Assembly: GCF_024171785.1 (NCBI RefSeq)
Contig: NZ_JAMTCK010000007.1
Span: 382,272 to 446,271 of the forward strand
Origin: Goodfellowiella coeruleoviolacea
GTDB lineage: Bacteria; Actinomycetota; Actinomycetes; Mycobacteriales; Pseudonocardiaceae
Direction of reading: 5' to 3'
DNA length: 64,000 nt
A program made the position numbers and the translations under genes. The notes beneath the pieces were generated by a model that did not search any database, had not been told where the DNA came from, and saw nothing but the letters and a program-made list of their open reading frames with translations. This document shows, piece by piece, positions 1-8,746 of the stretch; within the stretch, counting starts at the first letter, position 1; every line of letters begins with the position of its first letter.

Positions 1-1
1 C

Positions 2-178
2 GCGCAGGCGGCCGAGGGCGGTGCCGAGGGCGTGGAGTCCACCGACGACGAGTCGCTGGAGGAGGAGCTGCGCCGGGAGCGGGCCATGGCCGCGGCGGCC
101 AGCGTGCCCGCCCGCACCCCGAGGGCGGCCCGGCCCAGCGGCAAGTCGGCCCGGACCGCCGGTAAGAGGCGGCGATGA
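2..178 (+). CDS. secF: SecF, protein translocase subunit (C-terminal fragment)
   Basis: The frame is open from the window edge and stops at 176-178, overlapping the apt start in an ATGA. The visible 58 residues are an acidic then Ala/Arg-rich cytoplasmic tail (ends GKSARTAGKRRR) with no enzymatic motif. The call rests on position: secD-secF-apt-relA is a standard actinobacterial order, and SecF proteins there carry such charged C-terminal tails. SecF works with SecD and YajC to drive late steps of Sec-dependent export at the membrane. The membrane domains lie outside the window, so the identity is an inference from context. Confidence 0.6.
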   Translation, partial: AQAAEGGAEGVESTDDESLEEELRRERAMAAAASVPARTPRAARPSGKSARTAGKRRR

Positions 179-729
179 CGGGGGTGGTGGACCCGAGCGT
201 GGCCGGGCGCGCGGACCTGGTCCGCGCGCTCGACCTGATCCGGGACATCCCCGACTTCCCGCAGCCGGGTGTGCTGTTCAAGGACATCAGCCCGCTGCTG
301 GCCGACGGCGCCGCGGTGCGGGCCGTGGTCGACGCCATGGCCGCGCAGGCCGGTCCCGAGGTGGACCTGGTGGTCGCGCTGGAGGCCAGGGGCTTCCTGC
401 TCGGCGCCGGCGTCGGCTACGCCAGGGGCCTCGGTGTGGTGCCGGTGCGCAAGCCGGGCAAGTTGCCGGCGGTCGCGCACCGCATCGACTTCCAACTGGA
501 GTACGGCACCGCCACCTTCGAGCTGCCGGCCGACGTGCTGTCGCCCGGTGCCCGGGTGCTGGTGGTGGACGACGTGCTGGCCACCGGCGGCACCATGGAG
601 GCCGCCTGTGAGCTGGTCGAACGGGCCGGCGGCACGGTGGTCGGGGTGTCGGTGGTGCTGGAGCTGGCGGCGCTGGGCGGTCGACGGCGTTTGGCTGGGC
701 GGAACGTGCACACACTGCTCACCGTCTGA
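175..729 (+). CDS. apt: Adenine phosphoribosyltransferase
   Basis: Converts adenine and PRPP to AMP in purine salvage in the cytoplasm. The 184-residue product has the family N-terminus (IPDFPQPGVLFKDISPLL, about 25-42), the adenine-side ALEARGF segment (68-74) and the PRPP loop VLVVDDVLATGGTM (128-141), so it is full length for the family. The ATG overlaps the upstream secF stop by four bases, implying translational coupling. The next gene is the (p)ppGpp synthetase/hydrolase, the usual neighbour in actinobacteria. A long perfect palindrome follows the stop and may end or attenuate this transcript. Confidence 0.95.
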   Translation: MTGVVDPSVAGRADLVRALDLIRDIPDFPQPGVLFKDISPLLADGAAVRAVVDAMAAQAGPEVDLVVALEARGFLLGAGVGYARGLGVVPVRKPGKLPAVAHRIDFQLEYGTATFELPADVLSPGARVLVVDDVLATGGTMEAACELVERAGGTVVGVSVVLELAALGGRRRLAGRNVHTLLTV

Positions 730-784
730 TTGACCACGCTCGGCGCCGGTCCGGACGAGGCCAGGGGTTGGCGGAGTTATCCTC

Positions 785-812
785 GGGTTCACGGGGAATT
801 CCCCGTGAACCC
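785..812. promoter_or_regulatory. 28-bp perfect palindrome between apt and relA
   Basis: Two 14-base arms meet exactly at a central AATT: left arm GGGTTCACGGGGAA, right arm its exact reverse complement. It lies 56 bp after the apt stop and 50 bp before the relA GTG. It could form a strong RNA hairpin (terminator or attenuator; no U-run follows) or be a dimeric protein operator. The sequence itself is certain; the role is not. Confidence 0.6.
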
Positions 813-862
813 CAGCCAGTCCGACACCGTCCGGACCGGCGCTGAGCAGGTCGGGAGCGTGG

Positions 863-3163
863 GTGAGCCAGGACACCGAAGCCGCCGCCGGACCACCGGG
901 TCCAGTGGTTCGGCAGCCGTCGGCGACCCGGCGTGTCCGGGCCCGGTTGGCCAGGCGGATCACCGCGCAGCGCGCCGCCCCGGTCAAACAGGTGCTGGAG
1001 CCGCTGGCCGCCGTGCACCGCGAGCTGCACCCCAAGGCCGATCTGGCGCTGCTGCAGCGCGCCTACGACGTGGCTGAGGAGAAGCACCGGCTGCAGCGGC
1101 GCAAGTCGGGTGACCCCTACATCACCCACCCGCTGGCCGTGGCCACCATCCTGGCCGAGCTGGGCATGGACACCACCACCCTGGTCGCCGCCCTGCTGCA
1201 CGACACCGTCGAGGACACCGACTACTCGCTGGAGCTGCTCAGCCAGGACTTCGGCGACGAGGTCGCGCACCTGGTCGACGGGGTCACCAAGCTGGACAAG
1301 GTCAAGCTGGGCGCCGCCGCCGAGGCCGAGACCATCCGCAAGATGGTCATCGCCATGGCCAAGGACCCCCGGGTGCTGGTCATCAAGCTGGCCGACCGGC
1401 TGCACAACATGCGCACCATGCGCTTCCTGCCGCCGGAGAAGCAGGCCCGCAAGGCCAGGGAGACCCTGGAGGTGCTGGCGCCGCTGGCCCACCGGCTGGG
1501 CATGGCCACGGTCAAGTGGGAGCTGGAGGACCTGGCCTTCGCCATCCTGCAGCCCAAGAAGTACGACGAGATCGTGCGGCTGGTGGCCAACCGGGCCCCG
1601 TCCAGGGACACCTACCTGCGCAAGGTCGTGGCCGAGCTGTCCACGCAGATGAGCGAGGCGCGCATCCAGGCGCAGGTCGCCGGCCGGCCCAAGCACTACT
1701 ACTCGATCCACCAGAAGATGATCGTGCGGGGCCGCGACTTCGACGACATCCACGACCTGGTGGGCGTGCGCATCCTGGTGGACGAGGTGCGGGACTGCTA
1801 CGCGGCCATGGGCGTGGTGCACGCGCTGTGGCAGCCCATGCCCGGCCGGTTCAAGGACTACATCGCCCAGCCCCGGTTCGGCGTGTACCAGTCGCTGCAC
1901 ACCACGGTGATCGGCCCCGACGGCAAGCCGTTGGAGGTGCAGATCCGCACGCACGAGATGCACCGCAGGGCCGAGTACGGCATCGCCGCGCACTGGCGCT
2001 ACAAGGAGACCAAGGGCACGCACGCCGGCAAGGCCGTCGAGGTCGACGAGATGGCCTGGATGCGGCAGCTGCTGGACTGGCAGCGGGAGGCCGCCGACCC
2101 GGGCGAGTTCCTGGAGTCGCTGCGCTACGACCTGGCGACCAGGGAGATCTTCGTGTTCACGCCCAAGGGCGACGTGATCACGCTGCCGGCCGGGTCGACC
2201 CCGGTGGACTTCGCCTACGCCGTGCACACCGAGGTCGGCCACCGCTGCATCGGCGCGCGGGTGAACGGCCGGCTGGTCGCGCTGGAGCGCAAGCTGGAGA
2301 ACGGCGAGGTCGTCGAGATCTTCACGTCCAAGGCCGAGGGCGCCGGCCCCAGCCGGGACTGGCTGACCTTCGCCGCCTCGCCCAGGGCGCGCACCAAGAT
2401 CCGGCACTGGTTCGCCAAGGAGCGCCGCGAGGAGGCCATCGAGGCCGGCAAGGACAGCATCAGCAAGGAGGTCCGCCGGGTCGGGCTGCCGCTGCAGCGG
2501 CTGGTGTCCGCCGACTCCATGGCCGCGCTGTCCCGGGAGCTGCGCTACCCCGACGTCAGCTCGCTGTACGCGGCGGTCGGCGAGGGGCACACCTCGGCCA
2601 GGCACGTGGTGCAGCGGCTGGTGGCGCTGCTCGGCGGGGTCGAGCACGCCGAGGAGGAGCTGGCCGAGCGGTCCACGCCGTCCACGGTCACCCGCCGCCG
2701 CGCCTCGGGCGACGCCGGCGTGGTGGTCAAGGACGCCAGCGACGTGTGGGTGAAGCTGGCCCGCTGCTGCACGCCGGTGCCCGGCGACGACATCCTGGGC
2801 TTTGTCACCCGGGGCGGCGGGGTCAGCGTGCACCGCACCGACTGCACCAACGCCGACGCCCTGATGGCCGCGCCCGAGCGGCTGGTGGACGTGGAGTGGG
2901 CGCCGTCGGCCTCGTCGGTGTTCCTGGTGGCCATCCAGGTCGAGGCGCTGGACCGGCACCGGCTGCTCTCCGACGTGACCAAGGTGCTGGCCGACGAGAA
3001 GGTGAACATCCTGTCCGCGTCGGTGACCACGTCCCGGGACCGGGTCGCGGTCAGCCGCTTCTCCTTCGAGATGGGCGACCCCAAGCACCTGGGCCACGTG
3101 CTCAAGGCGGTGCGCAGCGTGGAGGGCGTCTACGACGTCTACCGCGTCACCTCAGCCTCCTGA
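863..3163 (+). CDS. relA: Bifunctional (p)ppGpp synthetase/hydrolase (RSH)
   Basis: Makes and degrades the stringent-response alarmone (p)ppGpp. The 766-residue product has the full long-RSH layout: HD hydrolase domain (YITHPLAVA and LLHDTVED, metal-binding HD at 113-114), RelA/SpoT synthetase domain ([14 protein letters not shown] near 292; GRFKDYI carrying the RxKD motif typical of bifunctional enzymes), TGS domain ([15 protein letters not shown] near 428), a Cys-rich linker ([12 protein letters not shown]) and a C-terminal ACT domain. The GTG at 863 gives the N-terminus [10 protein letters not shown]; no strong Shine-Dalgarno is seen, so it is approximate. It follows apt and a 28-bp palindrome and faces the S9 peptidase gene across hairpins. 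Confidence 0.96.
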   Translation: MSQDTEAAAGPPGPVVRQPSATRRVRARLARRITAQRAAPVKQVLEPLAAVHRELHPKADLALLQRAYDVAEEKHRLQRRKSGDPYITHPLAVATILAELGMDTTTLVAALLHDTVEDTDYSLELLSQDFGDEVAHLVDGVTKLDKVKLGAAAEAETIRKMVIAMAKDPRVLVIKLADRLHNMRTMRFLPPEKQARKARETLEVLAPLAHRLGMATVKWELEDLAFAILQPKKYDEIVRLVANRAPSRDTYLRKVVAELSTQMSEARIQAQVAGRPKHYYSIHQKMIVRGRDFDDIHDLVGVRILVDEVRDCYAAMGVVHALWQPMPGRFKDYIAQPRFGVYQSLHTTVIGPDGKPLEVQIRTHEMHRRAEYGIAAHWRYKETKGTHAGKAVEVDEMAWMRQLLDWQREAADPGEFLESLRYDLATREIFVFTPKGDVITLPAGSTPVDFAYAVHTEVGHRCIGARVNGRLVALERKLENGEVVEIFTSKAEGAGPSRDWLTFAASPRARTKIRHWFAKERREEAIEAGKDSISKEVRRVGLPLQRLVSADSMAALSRELRYPDVSSLYAAVGEGHTSARHVVQRLVALLGGVEHAEEELAERSTPSTVTRRRASGDAGVVVKDASDVWVKLARCCTPVPGDDILGFVTRGGGVSVHRTDCTNADALMAAPERLVDVEWAPSASSVFLVAIQVEALDRHRLLSDVTKVLADEKVNILSASVTTSRDRVAVSRFSFEMGDPKHLGHVLKAVRSVEGVYDVYRVTSAS

Positions 3164-3206
3164 CCAGGCAGGCCGGCTGCCGGGTTCGCGCCGTTGGGGC
3201 GGCCAC

Positions 3207-3305
3207 CACCCACCCCCGTGGGTGACCCACCCGCGAGTCGGGCGTTCCGCGCGCGCGAGTCGACATTTCGCGCACCGCCGTTCGGGTGATGGGCCACCCG
3301 AACGG
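3207..3305. terminator. Two hairpins between convergent relA and S9 peptidase
   Basis: First hairpin 3207-3224: CACCCAC, loop CCCC, GTGGGTG. Second hairpin 3278-3305: CCGTTCGGGTG, 6-base loop, CACCCGAACGG, an 11-bp perfect stem. They sit between two converging genes and would read as stems in both directions, which fits a bidirectional terminator of the GC-hairpin type without a U-run common in actinomycetes. Confidence 0.65.
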
Positions 3306-3313
3306 GTGGCGGG

Positions 3314-5383
3314 CTAGGTCGGGTTTCCGGGGTAGCTCATGCCGAGTTCGCGCATGACGAACGCGAGCCACTCGGCCTGCTGGCGGGCGGAGACCTCCGG
3401 GTCGAGGCTGCCGTGCCCGACGTCGTCCCACACCCGCAGCAGCACCGGGTGGCCGCTGGTGGTGGCGTGCTGGAGCGCGGCGGTGAAGCGGCGCCCGTGG
3501 CGAACCGGGCAGCTGATGTCGGTGGCGCCGAAGATCTGGAACACGGCCGGGTAGGACACGCCGTCGCGCACGTTGTGGCACGGCGAGTACGCGTGGATCG
3601 CGGCGGCGTCCTCGGGGTTGTCGGGGGAGCCGTACTCCTGTTCGTAGAACGACCGGATGATCTCCGCGCCCGGGCCGTCGGTCACGGGTTCCAGCACGTC
3701 GAGCACTGGTACCTGGGCGACAACGGCACGCCAGAGGTCCGGCTGTTGGGTGATCGCCACCCCGGCGACCAGACCGCCGTTGGAGGCACCGTGGAAGGCC
3801 AGCCGGTCCGGCGTGGCGATGCCCCGGGCGATCAGGTCCTCGGCCACCGCGCGCAGGTCATCGAAGGTGTGCTGCTTGGCGCGGCCCCGGCCGGCCTCGT
3901 ACCAGTCGCGACCGTACTCGCTGCCGCCGCGCAGGCTCGCCTGCACGAATACGCCACCGGCCTGCACGAACGGTGCGTTCTCGGCGAGGAACGCGGGAAC
4001 CCACGGCAGGTTGAAGCCGCCGTAGGCGTTGACCAGGGTCGGCTGCGGCACGGTGCGGTCCAGATCCGCCCTGGCGACCACGAAGTAGGGCACGCGTGTG
4101 CCGTCGGCCGAGGTGGCGAAGGACTGCTCGACGACGATGCCGGGCAGGTCCGCGCCCGCCTCCACCACCTCCAGGGCGGCATTGTCCACGTCGAGTTCGC
4201 AGGTGGTGTAGGCCGTGGTGAACGTGCTGGCCGAGAACAGGAACGCGGCCGAGGGCGGGCGCAGCCGGCCAGGGCCCACCAGGCCCAGCGAGGCACTGGC
4301 CGGCGGCAGGGGGGCGCGGCCCACCAGGGTGCCGTCCGGCTGGTGGACGCGGATGTCCAGGCTCACGTCGCGCAGCGCGCTGACCACCAGCCGGCCCCGG
4401 ACGACCTGGACGCCGCGCAGCACCAGGTCGCCGGTGGGAACCAGTTCCCGCCAGGTCGCCGGATCGGTCGAGGTGGCCACGGGAATGGCGACCAGCCGAC
4501 CGCGTGGCGTGTCCGTGGCGATCGCCACGTAGGTGTCGTCGTCCAGCCAGTCGCCGTGCAGTTCGGCGTCGAACCCCTCCGGCGTGAAGGGCCGCCACCG
4601 CCCGGTTCGCTCGTCGCCGATCATGGTGGCGACGTGCTGGTGGGGTGAGGTGACGACGAGGACGTGCCGGCCGTCCGGGGACACCTGGGGGACCAGGCCG
4701 GTCACGGTCGCGGGCACGTCGGCGAGGGCGAAGCTGACCGGTGGGCGCTCCGGTGTGCCCGGCGCCACCGGGGCGAACAGCAGTTGGTGTCCGCCGTCGG
4801 CGGCGCGGCCGTGCAGGTAGAAGCCGCTGCCGTCGGGCAGCCAGGCCGGCAGCGCGGCGTTGCCCTGCAGCGTGGGCACGGACACGTCCAGCAGGTGGCC
4901 GCTGTCCACCTCGACCACCCGGTACACCCCGAACGGGGCGCCGCCCACGGACTCGCTGAAGGCCACCAGTCGGCCGTCCGGCGAGGGCTGGAGGTAGACC
5001 AGGGTGCTCGGCCGGCCGTCGCCGCGCTGGGCGGTCAGCCGGGCCGCGTCGATGACGACCCGGCCGGGGTCGTCCCGGTCGTCGGACACCCGGATCGCCT
5101 GCCCGGTTCCGGCATCGTCCTGTCCCAGCCAGAACCACCGGCCGCCGACCAGAACCCGCCCGCCGAGCGCGCCGGCGATGAAGTCCCGCAGCGCTGGCTT
5201 GATCGCCTCGGCCAGTTCGGCGACGGGGAGGTCCTCGAGCGCGGTGGTCGTGGCGGCGGTCTGCCGCTCCTGCCAGCGCAGCGACTCCTCGGTGTCCGAC
5301 CGCAGCCAGTCGTAGGGGTCGGTGAAGGTGATGCCGCCAACGGCCCTGGTGACCGGCTGGCGTGGGGTGGGGGTGGGCGACAT
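3314..5383 (-). CDS. Prolyl oligopeptidase family serine peptidase (S9)
   Basis: A 689-residue cytosolic-type prolyl oligopeptidase that cleaves short peptides after proline. No signal peptide is visible. The N-terminus DPYDWLRSDTEESLRW is the family start, the middle is a beta-propeller (repeated SPDGR segments near 134 and 235), and the C-terminal alpha/beta hydrolase domain holds the triad: Ser534 in GASNGG, Asp622 in GATDISCP, His657 in DDVGHGS. The ATG at 5383 follows a GGAGTCTCC-type stretch. It is divergent from an MFS transporter with a palindromic operator between them, so the two may be co-regulated, for example for peptide or drug handling. It interrupts the relA-ppi order seen in mycobacteria. 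Confidence 0.9.
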   Translation of the reverse strand: MSPTPTPRQPVTRAVGGITFTDPYDWLRSDTEESLRWQERQTAATTTALEDLPVAELAEAIKPALRDFIAGALGGRVLVGGRWFWLGQDDAGTGQAIRVSDDRDDPGRVVIDAARLTAQRGDGRPSTLVYLQPSPDGRLVAFSESVGGAPFGVYRVVEVDSGHLLDVSVPTLQGNAALPAWLPDGSGFYLHGRAADGGHQLLFAPVAPGTPERPPVSFALADVPATVTGLVPQVSPDGRHVLVVTSPHQHVATMIGDERTGRWRPFTPEGFDAELHGDWLDDDTYVAIATDTPRGRLVAIPVATSTDPATWRELVPTGDLVLRGVQVVRGRLVVSALRDVSLDIRVHQPDGTLVGRAPLPPASASLGLVGPGRLRPPSAAFLFSASTFTTAYTTCELDVDNAALEVVEAGADLPGIVVEQSFATSADGTRVPYFVVARADLDRTVPQPTLVNAYGGFNLPWVPAFLAENAPFVQAGGVFVQASLRGGSEYGRDWYEAGRGRAKQHTFDDLRAVAEDLIARGIATPDRLAFHGASNGGLVAGVAITQQPDLWRAVVAQVPVLDVLEPVTDGPGAEIIRSFYEQEYGSPDNPEDAAAIHAYSPCHNVRDGVSYPAVFQIFGATDISCPVRHGRRFTAALQHATTSGHPVLLRVWDDVGHGSLDPEVSARQQAEWLAFVMRELGMSYPGNPT

Positions 5384-5403
5384 GGAGTCTCCTTGTCCGG
5401 CAT

Positions 5404-5426
5404 TTCAGATGTTAATGTCATCTGAA
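5404..5426. promoter_or_regulatory. Palindromic operator between S9 peptidase and MFS gene
   Basis: TTCAGATG, seven-base AT-rich spacer TTAATGT, CATCTGAA: 8-bp perfect arms in the only AT-rich patch of this divergent intergenic region. Shape and placement suit a MarR/TetR/GntR-type dimer. No regulator gene is adjacent, so the binding protein is unknown. Confidence 0.6.
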
Positions 5427-5556
5427 TGATGAGAGTATCTTGTTGATCGCGCGAGGGTGCTGTCAAGGTGGGGGGCGCGGGCGATGGCCGGAAGCTTGTG
5501 GATGTTGGCCGTCCGATCACTGGTCCGACCGAGGGGTGCTGGCCGACGCTGAGCCG

Positions 5557-6876
5557 GTGACTCGACCAACGGACGTGCGTGCCGCCCCGGTGCGGTCGCG
5601 TGGGATTCACCGCGCCTGGATCGTGGCCGCGGTGGCATTCGTGGCACTGGTGGGCGCGGCCGGCTTCCGGGCCACCCCCACGGTGTTCTTCGGCCCGCTG
5701 CACGCCGAGTTCGGCTGGCCGACCAGCCTGATCGCCTCGGCGGTGTCGATCAACCTGGCCCTGTACGGGCTGACCGCGCCGTTCGCCGCGGCGCTGATGG
5801 AGCGCTTCGGCATGCGCCGCGTGGTGGCCGGTGCCCTGGTGCTGGTCGCGGCGGGCAGTGGCCTGACCGTGTTCATGACGGCCAGCTGGCAGCTCGTGCT
5901 GTGCTGGGGCGTGCTCATCGGCCTGGCCACCGGCTCGATGGCGCTGGCCTTCGTGGCCACCGTGACCAACCGCTGGTTCGTGCACCGCCGGGGCGTGGTC
6001 ACCGGTGTGCTGACCGCCGGCGGGTCCACCGGTCAGGTGATCTTCCTACCGCTGCTCGCCGCCCTGGTGGACACGTCCGGGTGGCGGGCGGCGGCACTGA
6101 CGGTGGCCGGCGCCGCCCTGGTCGTGGTGCCCCTGGTGGTCTGGCTGCTCCGCGACCACCCCAGCGACGTCGGCCTGCGGCCCTACGGCGCCCCGGAGGA
6201 GCCGGCCGTGGCCGCGCCGCCCTCGGCACCGGCCAACAACGCCGCCCGCCGCGCGCTGACCGTGCTGGGCCAGGCCGCGCGCACCCGGGCGTTCTGGTTG
6301 CTCGCCGCCAGTTTCGCGATCTGCGGGATGAGCACGAACGGGCTGGTGCAGACCCACTTCATCCCGGCCGCCCACGACCACGGCATGCCCGAGACCACCG
6401 CGTCGGGTCTGCTCGCCCTGGTCGGCATCTTCGACATCGCGGGCACGGTGCTGTCCGGCTGGCTGACCGACCGGTTCAGCTCGCGCTGGCTGCTGGTCTG
6501 GTACTACACGCTGCGCGGCGGCTCACTGCTGTTGCTGCCGCACCTGTTCGCGCCCACCGCCGAGCCGGGCATCTGGGTGTTCATCATCTTCTACGGGCTG
6601 GACTGGGTGGCCACCGTGCCGCCCACGGTCGCGCTGTGCCGGCAGGCGTTCGGCGAGGCCGCCCCGATCGTGTTCGGCTGGGTCTTCGCCGCCCACCAGC
6701 TCGGCGCCGGCATCGCCGCGGTCGGGGCCGGGGTGATCCGGGACCACTTCGGCGAGTACACCCTGGCGTGGAGCGCGGCGGGCGCGCTGTGCGCGGTCGC
6801 GGCGGTGTGCTGTGCCGGGGTCCGGCCCCGCCGCCCGGCCCCGGTCCCGCCGGAGCCGGCGGTGGCCGGGGGCTGA
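5557..6876 (+). CDS. MFS transporter
   Basis: About 439 residues with some 12 hydrophobic segments, beginning AWIVAAVAFVALVGAAGFRA, with the charged loop MERFGMRRV between helices 2 and 3 that corresponds to the major facilitator motif, and a central hydrophilic linker near residue 215. It resembles the oxalate/formate antiporter-like and 'CynX/NimT'-like MFS branch more than drug exporters, but the substrate cannot be read. The GTG at 5557 (MTRPTDVRAAP) was chosen; a GTG at 5536 is an alternative, while earlier in-frame sequence looks non-coding. It shares a palindromic control region with the divergent S9 peptidase. Confidence 0.82.
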   Translation: MTRPTDVRAAPVRSRGIHRAWIVAAVAFVALVGAAGFRATPTVFFGPLHAEFGWPTSLIASAVSINLALYGLTAPFAAALMERFGMRRVVAGALVLVAAGSGLTVFMTASWQLVLCWGVLIGLATGSMALAFVATVTNRWFVHRRGVVTGVLTAGGSTGQVIFLPLLAALVDTSGWRAAALTVAGAALVVVPLVVWLLRDHPSDVGLRPYGAPEEPAVAAPPSAPANNAARRALTVLGQAARTRAFWLLAASFAICGMSTNGLVQTHFIPAAHDHGMPETTASGLLALVGIFDIAGTVLSGWLTDRFSSRWLLVWYYTLRGGSLLLLPHLFAPTAEPGIWVFIIFYGLDWVATVPPTVALCRQAFGEAAPIVFGWVFAAHQLGAGIAAVGAGVIRDHFGEYTLAWSAAGALCAVAAVCCAGVRPRRPAPVPPEPAVAGG

Positions 6877-6897
6877 CCGGGCTGACCCGAGAACGGC

Positions 6898-6936
6898 GAC
6901 GGGGCGGCCACCCGAGTGCTGGGTGGCCGCCCCGTC
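6898..6936. terminator. Bidirectional terminator hairpin
   Basis: 16-bp perfect arms (GACGGGGCGGCCACCC and its complement) around a 7-base loop, midway between the converging MFS and cyclophilin genes. Very stable stem; acts in either direction by shape. Confidence 0.8.
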
Positions 6937-6974
6937 CGCTGGGTCGCAACCAGAGCTGCTGAGTTTTGCCCTGA

Positions 6975-7820
6975 TCAGTTGAGCACGGTCGCCTGCTGGA
7001 TGTGCACCGGTGTCTTGGGCGCGCCGTCGCCCTCGGACCGGCTGTTGTCCGACCCGGCCGCGGCCACCTTGTCCAGCACGCCGAGGCCGGCCTGGTCGAC
7101 CGTGCCGAACACGGCGTAGTTCGGCGGCAGCGTGGAGTCGCCGTAGACCAGGAAGAACTGGCTGCCACCGGAGTTGGGCTGACCGGTGTTGGCCATCGCC
7201 ACCACCCCGCGCGGGTAGGTCACGGCCTGGCCGGTGGCGTCCGGCTTCAGGTCGGTCGGGTTCTCGTCCGGGATGACGTACCCGGGGCCGCCGCTGCCCT
7301 GGCCGGTCGGGTCACCGCACTGCAGCACCTTCAGCACGTCCGAGGTGGTCAGCCGGTGGCACGTGGTGTTGTCGAAGTACTGCTTCTGCGCCAGGTGCAC
7401 CATGCTCTGCACCGTGCACGGGGCCTTGGCCCGGTCCAGCACCAGTCCGATGTCGCCCTGGTCGGTCTTGAGGGTGACCTGGGTGGTGCCCGAGTTCGGC
7501 GTCGGGTCGGGGTCGTCGGGCAGCCCGGCTTCCTTGGCCGCCGGCTCCTGCGGGGTCTCCGCGTACTTGCACGGGCCCTCGGTGGTCTTGCCCGCCGGCG
7601 TGGAGCTGGGCGTGGGGCTCGTGGAGTTCGCCGCCGCCGCCGCGTCCTCGCCTCCGGTCCGCGTGACCAGGTAGTAGACGCCGCCAACGACCAACAGGGT
7701 CAGCACGATGGTGACGCTCACCCCGATTCGCCTGCGTCGCTTGGCTCGCTCAGCTCGGCGAGTGAGCTGACGCTCCAACTTGCGCTTGGCTGCCTGACGA
7801 CGCTGTTCGTTGCTCGGCAC
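6975..7820 (-). CDS. Membrane-anchored cyclophilin-type peptidyl-prolyl isomerase
   Basis: Catalyses cis-trans isomerisation of prolyl bonds, probably on exported proteins outside the membrane. The 281-residue product has a basic cytoplasmic start (residues 1-32, rich in Arg/Lys), one membrane span (about 33-54, GVSVTIVLTLLVVGGVYYLV), a Ser/Thr/Pro linker, then the cyclophilin domain with CHRL, GGPGYVIPDE, GVVAMANTGQPNSGGSQFF and YAVFG motifs. It corresponds to Rv2582 (PpiB) next to relA in mycobacteria. The ATG is at 7820 with GGGAGGGAGC upstream. A TAGACT-like -10 lies about 45-50 bp upstream of the start on its strand. Confidence 0.93.
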   Translation of the reverse strand: MPSNEQRRQAAKRKLERQLTRRAERAKRRRRIGVSVTIVLTLLVVGGVYYLVTRTGGEDAAAAANSTSPTPSSTPAGKTTEGPCKYAETPQEPAAKEAGLPDDPDPTPNSGTTQVTLKTDQGDIGLVLDRAKAPCTVQSMVHLAQKQYFDNTTCHRLTTSDVLKVLQCGDPTGQGSGGPGYVIPDENPTDLKPDATGQAVTYPRGVVAMANTGQPNSGGSQFFLVYGDSTLPPNYAVFGTVDQAGLGVLDKVAAAGSDNSRSEGDGAPKTPVHIQQATVLN

Positions 7821-7872
7821 CTGCTCCCTCCCGGGGGGATTCAGTCAAAGGGGTCGGGGGCGCAGTCTAGGG

Positions 7873-7913
7873 CCACACGCTGTGAGCAGGGTGTGGCGGT
7901 TGTGTGCACAACC
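7873..7913. promoter_or_regulatory. Palindromes in the cyclophilin/MBL divergent region
   Basis: Two inverted repeats lie side by side: CCACAC (7873-7878) with GTGTGG (7891-7896), and GGTTGTG-TG-CACAACC (7898-7913, 7-bp perfect arms). They sit upstream of both divergent genes. They may be operators; no regulator is identified. Confidence 0.4.
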
Positions 7914-8010
7914 TGAGAAAGCCCGGTCCCGCTACCCTTGACGGGCGGCTCACCGCGGTCCGCGTCACGGCTACGCTCGCCCTAACCGGCTGGTCATGGA
8001 GGTGTGCCTC

Positions 8011-8736
8011 GTGCTCGTCGTCGGGTTCCCGACCGGAGCCCTACAGGCCAATTGTTACCTGCTCGCCGCGGGCGAGGGGGAGGCGTGCGTCATCGTCGAC
8101 CCCGGCCAGGACGCGGTCGACCCGGTGCTGGCGGCAGTGCGCGAACACCGGCTGTCCCCGGTGGCCGTGCTGCTCACCCACGGGCACTTCGACCACGCCT
8201 TCTCCGTGGCGCCGATCTGCGACGGCGACGACCTGCCGGCGTGGATCCACCCGGCCGACCGGCCGCTGCTCAGCGATCCGCTTGCCGGCCTCGGCGCGGC
8301 CGCGGCCAGCTTCTTCGGTGGCCGGATGAGCATGCGCGAGCCCAGGCAGGTGCGCGAACTGACCGACGGGGCCGTGCTGGACCTGGCCGGGCTGCGGCTG
8401 ACCGTCGACCACACCCCGGGCCATACCAGCGGGTCGGTGACGTACCGCACCGGCACCGACGAGGGCGGGCAGCTGCTGCTGTCCGGCGACACCCTCTTCG
8501 CCGGCTCCATCGGACGCACCGACCTGCCGGGCGGCGACATGACGCAGATGGTGGCGTCGTTGGTCGGCAAGATCCTGCCGCTCGACGACGACACCGTGGT
8601 GCTGCCCGGCCACGGACCGACGACGACCATCGGCCGCGAGCGCGCCAGCAACCCGTACCTGCGCCAGGCACGCCAACTGGGCAGTTCTCGGATGAGCACC
8701 GGACCAGCCTCGTCAGGCCCGCAGCAAGGACTGTGA
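8011..8736 (+). CDS. Metallo-beta-lactamase fold hydrolase (glyoxalase II-like)
   Basis: A 241-residue MBL-fold hydrolase with the metal motif THGHFDH (56-62), a downstream GHTSGSV, SGDTLF and a C-terminal PGHGP, the order seen in hydroxyacylglutathione hydrolase relatives. In actinobacteria the thiol cofactor would be mycothiol, so a role in detoxifying S-acyl thiols is plausible but not shown. The GTG at 8011 is preferred because GGAGG (7998-8002) lies eight bases upstream; an ATG at 7996 overlaps that Shine-Dalgarno. It corresponds to Rv2581c, always next to hisS. Confidence 0.88.
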   Translation: MLVVGFPTGALQANCYLLAAGEGEACVIVDPGQDAVDPVLAAVREHRLSPVAVLLTHGHFDHAFSVAPICDGDDLPAWIHPADRPLLSDPLAGLGAAAASFFGGRMSMREPRQVRELTDGAVLDLAGLRLTVDHTPGHTSGSVTYRTGTDEGGQLLLSGDTLFAGSIGRTDLPGGDMTQMVASLVGKILPLDDDTVVLPGHGPTTTIGRERASNPYLRQARQLGSSRMSTGPASSGPQQGL

Positions 8737-8746
8737 ACCAACTCCC

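Noticed and set aside
719..3097. Long minus-strand frame over relA
   Set aside because: Antisense shadow; the plus-strand RSH domains are complete.
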